Below, in pieces: positions 24,549-31,460 of a DNA stretch of 42,675 nucleotides (within the stretch, counting starts at the first letter, position 1; the number at the start of each line of letters is the position of its first letter). The notes below the pieces were generated by a model. The model was not told the origin of the DNA, ran no database searches, and saw only the letters and a list, made by a program, of their open reading frames with translations. Source of the stretch: Gemmatimonadota bacterium (GTDB lineage Bacteria; Gemmatimonadota; Gemmatimonadetes; Longimicrobiales; Gaopeijiaceae); assembly GCA_022826005.1 (NCBI GenBank), contig JAJDVT010000076.1:1-42675 (forward strand), read 5' to 3'. Both the position numbers and the translations under genes were made by a program.

Positions 24549-26603
24549 CTAAAGATACGGCCAGAGTCGCGGATCCAACGAGAGGATCACCTCCGGCGAG
24601 CCGCCCGGGACGCCCCATGCGCCATCGAGCCGCAGAAGATCGTGAAACAGCGCAACCCCCGCGCCCAGGTAGCCGCGCGGCCCCGGCGACCGCCCCACCC
24701 CCCAGCCCCGGGCCAGGGAGTCCGGCGTGCTCCCCACCGCCCCCACCCCCCCGAGCAGGCGCCCCGTCACCCACCCGGGCACGACCTGGAAGGCCGTCTC
24801 CCCGCGGGCCAGCACGAACCGGCTTCCGCCCCAGGCGCGGTAAGGGTGGCCCGGCAGTGTCCCCCGTCCCCCCAGCAGGAAGAGCAACTGCGGCGGCGTC
24901 CGGCCCCACGCGGCTCCGGCCTCGAGCGAAACCCTGGCGTGGCGGGTCAGGTCCGCGGATGCGGTCCGGCCCTCCAGACGCGCGGTCAGCGACGCGTTCC
25001 CCCTTCCCTCCCACCGCCCCGCCGTCCCGGCGACCGCCGCCTCCGCGCTCCAGTCTCCCAGCCCGCCCCACCGCCGCACCACCGCGGCCCGGGCCCGTGC
25101 GTACACCCCCTCCTCCGGGGCGTTCAGCGCGCGCAGGAGCGCTTCCGAACCCCACCCGGCCGTCCACGCCTCCGCGGCCCCCGAATGTTCCTCGAGCGCG
25201 CCACCGATCTCGATACCGGCCGACTCCCCGAGCCGCCGTTCCAGCCCCACCCGCACCCCGGTCGCGAAGTGGGGATCACTGTAGTCCAGGTTGCGAAAGA
25301 GGGTCGACAGCGTGTTCACGGCGCTCGATGCTCCTGGGCGAGGGCCCGAGTCACGCAACTCCCTGGCGTACAGTTCCAGGGTGGTGGTCGCGGAGGACCC
25401 GGGGAGCGACCAGCGGCCGCGCACGGTCGCATCGGCGGTGCGGCTTCCGGTCGCGAGACCCGCCCTGCCGTCCAGTTTCAGCGTCGGCCGGGGCGAGTAG
25501 GACGCACCGAGCCCCACCCGGACCCCCTCGGCGCGGTTCGCCCTGAGCAGCGAGGAGAAGCGGTCGGTGTAGAAGCGCAGCCGGGGCAGTCCGCTTACCA
25601 CCTGCTCGCGTGCCACCCGCCGCGCTTCCTCGTGGATTCGCTCAAGGCTGACCGGAGAGAGTCCCTCGTCGGCCATCCGGTCCATCAGTCCCACCTCGAA
25701 CAGCGTCGAGTCCGCTATCCCGTAGGGGACCACGGTCACGGGGGGGCCGCGGAAGCGCCACGCGGGCAGGTCCGGGTCGAATTCGTAGTCGGTCACCCGC
25801 AGGGTCGCCCGGATGACCGAACCAACCGGGAGATCGAACTCGGGCATCTCTCGCCGCACCTCCACCACCTGCCGATGAGGGAGATAGTGGCCGCTCTCCC
25901 ACCTGCGGTGCTCGAGCCGCACCGTGATCCTGTCGACCCTCGGGTCCACGTAGGAGGCGGGCGTGAAGCTGAAGCTCATGCTCACCAGGGCGCCGGTCGC
26001 CGCGTCCAGGAATACGCTGCCCACGAAGGCGGGCCGGTCCCCCCGTCGGGGCTGCACCTCGACCTCGTGGACGCGAATCGGCACGTCGAAGCCCTGCGGG
26101 CTGATGCTGACCGAGTCCACGAGCCGGTAGCGATAGTACGACTCCCCGTCGCTGCCGAGCGGGTGGGGGACATCGCTGACGTCCAGCCCCTCCCCGATCT
26201 CGATGAAGTCCCCGAATCCGTTCTGTACCGCGGTCAGGCGGTCGATGTAGTAGTGGAATTCGCGGATCGGCAGCAGGTGTTTCTTCCGTAGTCCGCGGAC
26301 GTCCTGGCGCCGCCGGCCCTCGGAGTTCTGATAGAGGTCGACCACCACCTGATCGACCCGCATCGGGATCGGCTCGCCCCCGTCGTCGCGGTCGAGGAAG
26401 AAGTAGACGTGTCCTTCGGCCGAGGCCCTGTAGGCGGGGAAGGGGTTCTCGGATGGCGGGAGACGCCGGTAGTCGCGCGCCATCCGCACCAGGGCGAGAG
26501 TGGCGGGCTCGTCGAACTCCTGAGCCCGGGCCGTACCCGCACCCGCAAAAAGGGCGCAGAAGGGGATGAAAAGTGTAGCGGCGGCCCGGCGGCGCCGGGT
26601 CAG
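24549..26603 (-). CDS. Predicted outer-membrane beta-barrel protein of DUF5686-like style
   Basis: About 680 residues. A signal peptide is clear (RRRRAAATLFIPFCALF to ARAQEF). The N-terminal half has strands such as HYYIDRLTAVQNGFGDFIEIGEG and VRVHEVEVQPRRGD; the C-terminal half is barrel-like with alternating residues and repeated GRGxL, GLGAS and GRAGL turns. It ends PRLWPYL. No ATG, GTG or TTG lies in frame between the GTG at 26828, inside the bL28 gene, and the signal peptide. The CTG at 26603 (TGA overlap with the rpmB stop, CTGA) is the natural candidate. Translation is thus probably coupled to rpmB. Family by resemblance only. Confidence 0.75.
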   Translation of the reverse strand: MTRRRRAAATLFIPFCALFAGAGTARAQEFDEPATLALVRMARDYRRLPPSENPFPAYRASAEGHVYFFLDRDDGGEPIPMRVDQVVVDLYQNSEGRRRQDVRGLRKKHLLPIREFHYYIDRLTAVQNGFGDFIEIGEGLDVSDVPHPLGSDGESYYRYRLVDSVSISPQGFDVPIRVHEVEVQPRRGDRPAFVGSVFLDAATGALVSMSFSFTPASYVDPRVDRITVRLEHRRWESGHYLPHRQVVEVRREMPEFDLPVGSVIRATLRVTDYEFDPDLPAWRFRGPPVTVVPYGIADSTLFEVGLMDRMADEGLSPVSLERIHEEARRVAREQVVSGLPRLRFYTDRFSSLLRANRAEGVRVGLGASYSPRPTLKLDGRAGLATGSRTADATVRGRWSLPGSSATTTLELYARELRDSGPRPGASSAVNTLSTLFRNLDYSDPHFATGVRVGLERRLGESAGIEIGGALEEHSGAAEAWTAGWGSEALLRALNAPEEGVYARARAAVVRRWGGLGDWSAEAAVAGTAGRWEGRGNASLTARLEGRTASADLTRHARVSLEAGAAWGRTPPQLLFLLGGRGTLPGHPYRAWGGSRFVLARGETAFQVVPGWVTGRLLGGVGAVGSTPDSLARGWGVGRSPGPRGYLGAGVALFHDLLRLDGAWGVPGGSPEVILSLDPRLWPYL

Positions 26604-26839
26604 GTCACGTCGCTCAGCGAAAGCCCGTTTTTCCGCAGGAATGCCCGCAACCCCATCTTGTCGATCGACCGCAGGGCGGAAGTGGACACCTTGATCCGGA
26701 TCGACTTGCCCAGTTCCGGGACGAAGATGCGCTTCGTCTGCAGGTTCGGCAGCTGCCGCTTCTTGGTCTTGTTGTGAGCGTGGGAGACGTTGTACCCGGT
26801 CAGGGGCCGCTTCCCCGTGATGTCGCACTTGCGGGACAT
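26600..26839 (-). CDS. rpmB: Ribosomal protein bL28, form without zinc-binding cysteines
   Basis: 79 residues, full length: MSRKCDITGKRPLTGYNVSH at the N-terminus, then NKTKKRQLPNLQTKRI and STSALRSIDKMGL. A large-subunit protein. It has a single Cys, so it lacks the four-cysteine zinc site of C-plus bL28 and resembles the E. coli form. It follows rpmG by three bases on the same strand. Its stop overlaps the candidate CTG start of the outer-membrane barrel gene. Confidence 0.97.
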   Translation of the reverse strand: MSRKCDITGKRPLTGYNVSHAHNKTKKRQLPNLQTKRIFVPELGKSIRIKVSTSALRSIDKMGLRAFLRKNGLSLSDVT

Positions 26840-26842
26840 CGG

Positions 26843-27013
26843 TTACTTCTCCTCCTTGAAGAGGACGTGCCGGCGCAGGACCGGGTCGTACCGCCTGAGC
26901 TCGAGGCGCTGGGGATGATTCCGCTTGTTCTTCGTGGTGGTGAAGCGGTAGGGACTCTCGGTACTGGACATCTTGATGGTCACGCGGGGACCCTTGCCCG
27001 ACTTCTTCGCCAT
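26843..27013 (-). CDS. rpmG: Ribosomal protein bL33, form without zinc-binding cysteines
   Basis: 56 residues ([18 protein letters not shown], then [20 protein letters not shown] and [17 protein letters not shown]). The [20 protein letters not shown] core is diagnostic of bL33. It has no cysteine, so it is the C-minus, zinc-free form like E. coli bL33. It lies three bases upstream of rpmB in one operon. It is shorter than 60 residues and easily overlooked. The ATG at 27013 is the only sensible start. Confidence 0.96.
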   Translation of the reverse strand: MAKKSGKGPRVTIKMSSTESPYRFTTTKNKRNHPQRLELRRYDPVLRRHVLFKEEK

Positions 27014-27225
27014 GACTCTCCTCGGTTCTGCTTTGCCCCGCCGGCCTCCGCCGGCCCTCCGGCCGGACGCACGCCCCGGGACGGACGCAACAAGATAAGA
27101 TAGCCCGTTGACCGCGAACGTCCAGATGGAATAGGATTAGTGCTCCCTGTCACGATCCCTGTCGACCACCGCTCCAGGCTGCGCGCGGCGATTCCGGCGG
27201 GGTGTTAGAACCCGGAACCCGGCAA
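27014..27225. other. Divergent spacer between rpmG and the bL31B gene
   Basis: The spacer holds both promoters. Around 27041-27064 a GC-rich run CCGGCC-CCGCCGGCC-GGCCGG can fold into alternative hairpins. I looked for an AT-rich Zur-type palindrome and found none. The stretch AAGATAAGATAG at about 27091-27102 is the most AT-rich and could be a -10 region. Confidence 0.35.
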
Positions 27226-27477
27226 GTGAAGAAAGACATTCACCCGAAATACAGGCCCGTCGTCTTTCAGGACGTCTCCACAGGCTACGCCTTCCTGACA
27301 CGCTCCACGATAGAGACCAAGCGCACCACCCAGTGGGAGGACGGCAAGGAGTACCCCCTCGTCACCCTCGAGATCTCCTCCTCATCCCACCCCTTCTACA
27401 CGGGAACACAGCGCCTGCTGGACAGCGCGGGCCGGGTCGAGCGCTTCCAGCGCCGCTACGGTCTTCAGCGCGATTGA
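27226..27477 (+). CDS. rpmE2: Ribosomal protein bL31, type B (no zinc ribbon)
   Basis: 83 residues. [20 protein letters not shown] and [12 protein letters not shown] with [11 protein letters not shown] are typical of the type B (YkgM-like) L31, which lacks the CxxC pair that binds zinc in type A. The GTG at 27226 is chosen because the family starts MKKDIHP; a GTG at 27202 would add eight residues. In many bacteria type B L31 replaces type A under zinc shortage. It is divergent from rpmG and convergent with folE2, 23 bases from its stop. Confidence 0.95.
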   Translation: MKKDIHPKYRPVVFQDVSTGYAFLTRSTIETKRTTQWEDGKEYPLVTLEISSSSHPFYTGTQRLLDSAGRVERFQRRYGLQRD

Positions 27478-27500
27478 CGGCGAGCCGCCTGCTGCGGCCG

Positions 27501-28301
27501 CTACCTCTCGGTCGGCTCTTCCACCTGCGCGTAGGCGTCGTGCTCGTGGATCGACTCGAAGTTCACCACGTGCACCTTGAACCAGGTGACCAACGGCATT
27601 GAGCGCAGCCGCAGCGTGACCTCCCGCACCAGATCCTCCACGAAGCGGGGATTGTCGTAGGCCCGCTCGGTGACCCACTTCTCGTCGGAGCGCTTCAGCA
27701 CCGGGTAGAGGTCGCAGGACGCGGACTCGTCCACCAGTGCGACCAGCTCCTCGATCCAGAGTTCCCCCGTGAAACGGGCCCGCACGGTGACCATGCTGCG
27801 CTGGTTGTGGGCCCCCCGGGCGCTGATCTCGCGCGAGCAGGGGCAGAGCGTCGTGACGGGGACCTTCACCGTGAGCACGAAGTCGTCCTCCGCCCCGCTC
27901 GACGCGTCGAAGGCGCAGTCGTAGGAGAGCAGCCCCTCCGAGCCGGTGACGGGAGCCTCCTTGGCCATGAAGTACGGGAAGGTGATGCGCAGGTGAGCCG
28001 TCTCGGCGGACAGGCGTTCGCGCATCGTGCGCAGGATCGCGGGAAGCGCCCCCACCGAGATTACCCCGTCGTGGGAGTTGAGGATCTCCATGAAGCGGCT
28101 CATGTGAGTCCCCTTGAAGTGGTGGGGCAGGTCCACCGACATGTCGATCGTGCCGACGGTGTGCTGCGCGTCCTTCTGCCGGTCCTTCACCGCGATGGGG
28201 AAGCGGATGTTCTTGACGCCCACGCGGCTGATCGGGACCCTGCGTCCGTCCGGGTTGGCCTGTACGTCCGCGAGGGGTGGTGTCTCGACGGTTTCGATCA
28301 T
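27501..28301 (-). CDS. folE2: GTP cyclohydrolase IB (FolE2)
   Basis: 266 residues, full-length FolE2. It makes 7,8-dihydroneopterin triphosphate from GTP, the first step to folate and other pterins. Seen: ISRVGVKNIRFPI, TIDMSVDLPHHFKGTHMSRF, AHLRITFPYF, VPVTTLCPCSREIS (Cys153 and Cys155) and GAHNQRSM (His165), which fit the conserved metal and catalytic region, and DNPRFVEDLVREV. FolE2 is the alternative enzyme that works without zinc, with other divalent metals, and in several bacteria is induced on zinc depletion. The ATG at 28301 overlaps the stop of the MazG-like gene as ATGA, so translation is coupled. Confidence 0.97.
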   Translation of the reverse strand: MIETVETPPLADVQANPDGRRVPISRVGVKNIRFPIAVKDRQKDAQHTVGTIDMSVDLPHHFKGTHMSRFMEILNSHDGVISVGALPAILRTMRERLSAETAHLRITFPYFMAKEAPVTGSEGLLSYDCAFDASSGAEDDFVLTVKVPVTTLCPCSREISARGAHNQRSMVTVRARFTGELWIEELVALVDESASCDLYPVLKRSDEKWVTERAYDNPRFVEDLVREVTLRLRSMPLVTWFKVHVVNFESIHEHDAYAQVEEPTER

Positions 28302-28669
28302 CGTTCTTCCGGTTCGCCGGGTGCTTCCGGCTCGGCCAGGCGTCTCGTGTCTATTCGACGCATCTTTTCCTCCACGGCGCGCGCCAGGTCGATTCCGCGG
28401 CTGTTCGCGTAGTTGAGCAGGGCGATGCAGACATCGGCGGATTCGTCCTCGAAGTCGTCCGCCGCCACCTGCCGTCCCTTCCAGACCTTCTTCTCCAGGT
28501 TCGCAAGCTCGCCGGTTTCGCCGGCGAGTTCCAGTGCGAAGAACCTGGGCGGGCGCTCGGGGAAGGCGGCCTCCTGGTAGCGATGGAATTCGTCCTGAAG
28601 CTTCCGAAGGCCGTCGTAGGAATCCGGCAGCAGCTTGTCGGCGGGATCGGGTTGTATATCGTGGGGCAT
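28298..28669 (-). CDS. MazG-like nucleotide pyrophosphohydrolase
   Basis: 123 residues, an all-alpha NTP pyrophosphohydrolase. The metal site is complete: Glu51-x-x-Glu54 in GETGEL and Glu76-x-x-Asp79 in DESADV, separated by LEKKVWKGRQ. It hydrolyses a nucleoside triphosphate or analogue to monophosphate and pyrophosphate. The ATG at 28669 is chosen; the frame runs open to 28801 without protein-like content. It is divergent from mogA, 130 bases between starts, and overlaps folE2 by four bases (ATGA). That coupling suggests action on dihydroneopterin triphosphate, the FolE2 product, whose pyrophosphate-removing enzyme is missing or unknown in many bacteria. House-cleaning of non-canonical nucleotides is the alternative. 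Confidence 0.85.
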   Translation of the reverse strand: MPHDIQPDPADKLLPDSYDGLRKLQDEFHRYQEAAFPERPPRFFALELAGETGELANLEKKVWKGRQVAADDFEDESADVCIALLNYANSRGIDLARAVEEKMRRIDTRRLAEPEAPGEPEER

Positions 28670-28799
28670 GGTGGGTGCGCTGGGGGTTGCGGTTGGCGGG
28701 CCGGTGTTGCGGGCCTTGCATGCGCCTGGCCGGGGTGCCGCCTGTGTCTCGAAACCGGGCCCAGTGGAAAAATGCCGGAAAGCGCCCATATTGTCGAAC

Positions 28800-29354
28800 A
28801 TGGCCTATTCCAGGAGAGACTCATCCACCGGGCCGGTGCGCGTCGGCATCGTGTCGGTGTCGGACCGTGCGTACCGCGGAATCTACGAGGACCGCGGCGG
28901 GCCGGCGGTGCGCGCGTACCTGGAGGAGGTGCTGTCGACGCCGTGGGAGGGGGTCGCGCGGGTGATCCCCGACGAGGTGGCCGTGATTCGGGACACGCTG
29001 GTCGAGCTCGCGGACGAAGCCGGGTGCTGTCTGGTGATCACGACGGGAGGGACCGGGCCTGCGCCCCGTGACGTGACCCCCGAGGCGACGGCCGCCGTGC
29101 TGGACAAGGAGCTGCCCGGGTTCGGGGAGGCGATGCGGGCCGTGTCGCGTCCCCACGTGCCTACCGCCGTCCTGTCGCGCCAGACGGCGGGGGTGCGGGG
29201 ATCGGCGCTGATCGTGAACCTGCCGGGCTCGCCCAAGGCGGTGCGCGAGTGCCTGGACGCCGTGTTCGCGGCCGTGCCGGACTGTGTGGACCTGATCGGG
29301 GGGCCGTATCTGGAGACGGATCCGTCGCGAGTGGCGGCGCACCGGCCGCACTGA
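28800..29354 (+). CDS. mogA: Molybdopterin adenylyltransferase MogA/MoaB-type
   Basis: 184 residues, MoCF-biosynthesis fold. Seen: VRVGIVSVSDRAYRGIYED, CCLVITTGGTGPAPRDVTPE (the nucleotide/molybdopterin binding loop), VRGSALIVNLPGSPKAVREC. It adenylylates molybdopterin before molybdenum insertion. The ATG at 28800 (MAYSRRD) is chosen; open frame to 28635 is not protein-like. It is divergent from mazG-folE2. MogA and MoaB cannot be separated with certainty from sequence; APRDVTPEAT is MogA-like. Confidence 0.9.
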   Translation: MAYSRRDSSTGPVRVGIVSVSDRAYRGIYEDRGGPAVRAYLEEVLSTPWEGVARVIPDEVAVIRDTLVELADEAGCCLVITTGGTGPAPRDVTPEATAAVLDKELPGFGEAMRAVSRPHVPTAVLSRQTAGVRGSALIVNLPGSPKAVRECLDAVFAAVPDCVDLIGGPYLETDPSRVAAHRPH

Positions 29355-29397
29355 AGGCGTCCGCATGTGGCACTCCCGACAGGTGATATTGACTCCT

Positions 29398-29415
29398 GCT
29401 CGCAGTTCCGCGAGC
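29398..29415 (+). terminator. Short hairpin between mogA and rpsN
   Basis: GCTCGC at 29398-29403 pairs with GCGAGC at 29410-29415, loop AGTTCC. It lies 44 bases after the mogA stop. No T tract follows (ATTAAAGG), so it is a weak candidate and could instead sit in the rpsN leader. Confidence 0.35.
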
Positions 29416-29508
29416 ATTAAAGGCTGGGCGGCCCCCTAACGAGCCGCCGGTTGCCGGTTCCTGCCAAGGTCCCTGCACAGCCGACGACAACCTGCGAAGA
29501 ATCACGGA

Positions 29509-29814
29509 ATGGCGAAGAAGGGCAAACTCCAGAAGAATGAGCGGCGAGCCCGCCTGATCGAAAAGTACGCCGAGACGCGCGCCCAGCTCAGGAGCGTCAT
29601 GAAGGATCCCGACGCCACGCTCGACGAGAAGCGCGAGGCGATGGCCAGGCTCCAGGCGCTTCCCCGCGATTCCGCCGCGGTTCGGTACCGCAACCGCTGT
29701 CAGATGACGGGCCGCCCCCGCGGGTTCATCCGCAAGTTCGGCATCTCCAGGATCGCGCTTCGCGAAATGTCGCTGCACGGGCTGATCCCGGGAGTGCGCA
29801 AGTCCTCCTGGTAG
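29509..29814 (+). CDS. rpsN: Ribosomal protein uS14, long form without zinc ribbon
   Basis: 101 residues: [20 protein letters not shown], then [20 protein letters not shown] and [19 protein letters not shown]. The long form with [12 protein letters not shown] has a single Cys, so it is the C-minus, E. coli-type uS14 that needs no zinc, as opposed to the short CxxC form. It is apart from the S10 or spc operons. Clear ATG start. It precedes the nitronate monooxygenase-like gene with its stop 74 bases from the next conventional start. Confidence 0.97.
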   Translation: MAKKGKLQKNERRARLIEKYAETRAQLRSVMKDPDATLDEKREAMARLQALPRDSAAVRYRNRCQMTGRPRGFIRKFGISRIALREMSLHGLIPGVRKSSW

Positions 29815-29888
29815 GCCCACGCGCGAACAAGCCGCCGGACACCGATCCGGCCTGGGCGACTCCACTCACCGAACACGCGGGCATCGAG

Positions 29889-30935
29889 GTGCCGCTGATC
29901 TGCGGTGCGATGTACCCGTGCAGCAACCCCGAGCTGGTAGCGGCGGCATCGGAAGCCGGCGGGATCGGGATTCTGCAGCCGCTGAGCCTCACCTACGTGC
30001 ACGGCTACGACTTCCGCGAGGGACTGCGCTACATGAAGCGGCTGACGTCGCGTCCGATCGGAATGAACGCGCTGATCGAGCGGGCGTCGCGGAAGTACCA
30101 CGAACGCATGTCGGAGTGGATCGACATCGCGCTCGAGGAAGGGGTCCGCTTCTTCGTGACCTCGCTGGGCAAGCCGCGGTGGGTAGTGGACCGGGTGTCG
30201 CCGCACGGGGGGGTGGTGTACCACGACGTGACGGAGCGGAAGTGGGCGCTCAAGGGGCTGGAGTCGGGGGTGGACGGGCTCATCGCCGTGAACCGCAGGG
30301 CGGGGGGGCACGCGGGGCCGCGGGGGGTGGAGGAGCTGCTGGGGGAGGTGGGGGACCTGGGGGTTCCGGTCGTGTGCGCAGGGGGGGTGGGGACGCCGGC
30401 CGAGTTCGCCCGTGCGCTCTCGCTCGGATACGCCGGGGTGCAGCTGGGAACCCGCTTCATCGCCACTCGGGAGTGCACCGCTTCGGATGCGTACAAGCGC
30501 GCGATCCTGGACGCCCGCGAAGAAGACGTTGTGCTGTCCGAACGCCTGACCGGCGTGCCGGTCTCCGTGCTGAACACGCCCTGCATCAGGCGGATGGGGC
30601 TCAAGGCGGGTCCGATCGCGAAGCGGCTGCTGCGTGGCAACCGCACCAGGCACTGGATGCGGCTGCTCTACTCGGTGAAGTCCTTCTGGCAGCTGAAGCG
30701 GTCGCTGACCCGTGAGGACAATGAGCTTTGGCAGGCGGGGAAGAGCGTGGCCGGGATCTCGGAGGTCGTGCCGGCGGGTGAGGTGGTCCGCAGGTACGCG
30801 GCGGCGCTGCAACGTTCTTCCGGGAAAACCCCCTTGAATCGCGAACCGAACCGGCCTGGACGGGTGTCCGAATCGTCGCAGCGGTTGGTTTCGATCACGC
30901 TTGCTGGCCAGGAAAAGGAAGAGAATGGACACTGA
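29889..30935 (+). CDS. Nitronate monooxygenase / FMN-dependent TIM-barrel oxidoreductase family
   Basis: 348 residues from the first conventional start (GTG). FMN-binding TIM barrel: PLICGAMYPCSNPELVAAAS, EAGGIGI, the active-site loop NRRAGGHAGPRG (His corresponds to the catalytic His of the family), PVVCAGGVGTPAEFARAL, GYAGVQLGTRFIATREC (phosphate grip). Members oxidise alkyl nitronates or reduce enoyl-ACP (FabK). The family's N-terminal block (TPLTEHAGIEVP) lies in frame just upstream of the GTG, with no ATG, GTG or TTG before it; a CTG at 29808, just before the rpsN stop, may be used. The C-terminus carries a Pro/Arg tail. The substrate cannot be decided. Confidence 0.87.
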   Translation: MPLICGAMYPCSNPELVAAASEAGGIGILQPLSLTYVHGYDFREGLRYMKRLTSRPIGMNALIERASRKYHERMSEWIDIALEEGVRFFVTSLGKPRWVVDRVSPHGGVVYHDVTERKWALKGLESGVDGLIAVNRRAGGHAGPRGVEELLGEVGDLGVPVVCAGGVGTPAEFARALSLGYAGVQLGTRFIATRECTASDAYKRAILDAREEDVVLSERLTGVPVSVLNTPCIRRMGLKAGPIAKRLLRGNRTRHWMRLLYSVKSFWQLKRSLTREDNELWQAGKSVAGISEVVPAGEVVRRYAAALQRSSGKTPLNREPNRPGRVSESSQRLVSITLAGQEKEENGH

Positions 30936-31460
30936 GTGGACGGGTAGGAAAGCCGGGGCTGTGGGAGCCGAGCTTCCTGTCGCTGGGTGTCTTTCCCCTG
31001 GCAGGCGAGGCTGACCTGAGATGGCAGATCGTATCACGGGGGGAAACCACACCGTGCAGACCGGGGCCACGATCGTTGCCCTGATGTCCAGAAGATGGCT
31101 CACCGGAGGAGTTGGCCATGACCGGTTTGGCGCCTATCCCGACACCTTGACCGACAGGCTCGGCCGAGACCGGAGACGACTGGAATGTGATAGGCCGCTT
31201 CTCGATTGAGCCGGAACGAACCGGGCAGTGGAGCGACTGCCAAATCTGTTCTTATGAACGGACAATGCGAAAGCTGTTTCCGAACGGTTGCCGGCCGGGA
31301 ATACTACGCAGCGTACGGTACAGTGCGTACCCAACTCAGCCGCGCTCACCAATCTGCGCGAAAACGACTTCAGGGCCGCTCCCCTTGCGTCCCGGCAGCG
31401 CCAGTAGCGTCGGGCTGCGAGATCTGACTCCCTCCATCCCCGTCCGACGGATAGCCTGGC
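30936..31460. other. 525-base gap without a credible gene
   Basis: Several short frames cross it, but none has motifs. At 31118 an ATG with GGAGGA seven bases upstream (31105-31110) opens an 11-codon frame (MTGLAPIPTP, stop at 31148-31150); this could be a leader peptide or chance. No long hairpin, repeat or RNA gene was found. The DUF4015 lipoprotein gene converges from the right. Confidence 0.4.

Noticed and set aside
26843-29508. Zur-type operator around the C-minus ribosomal genes
   Set aside because: I looked for an AT-rich palindrome in the spacers 27014-27225, 28670-28799 and 29355-29508 and found no convincing one. A profile scan would be decisive.
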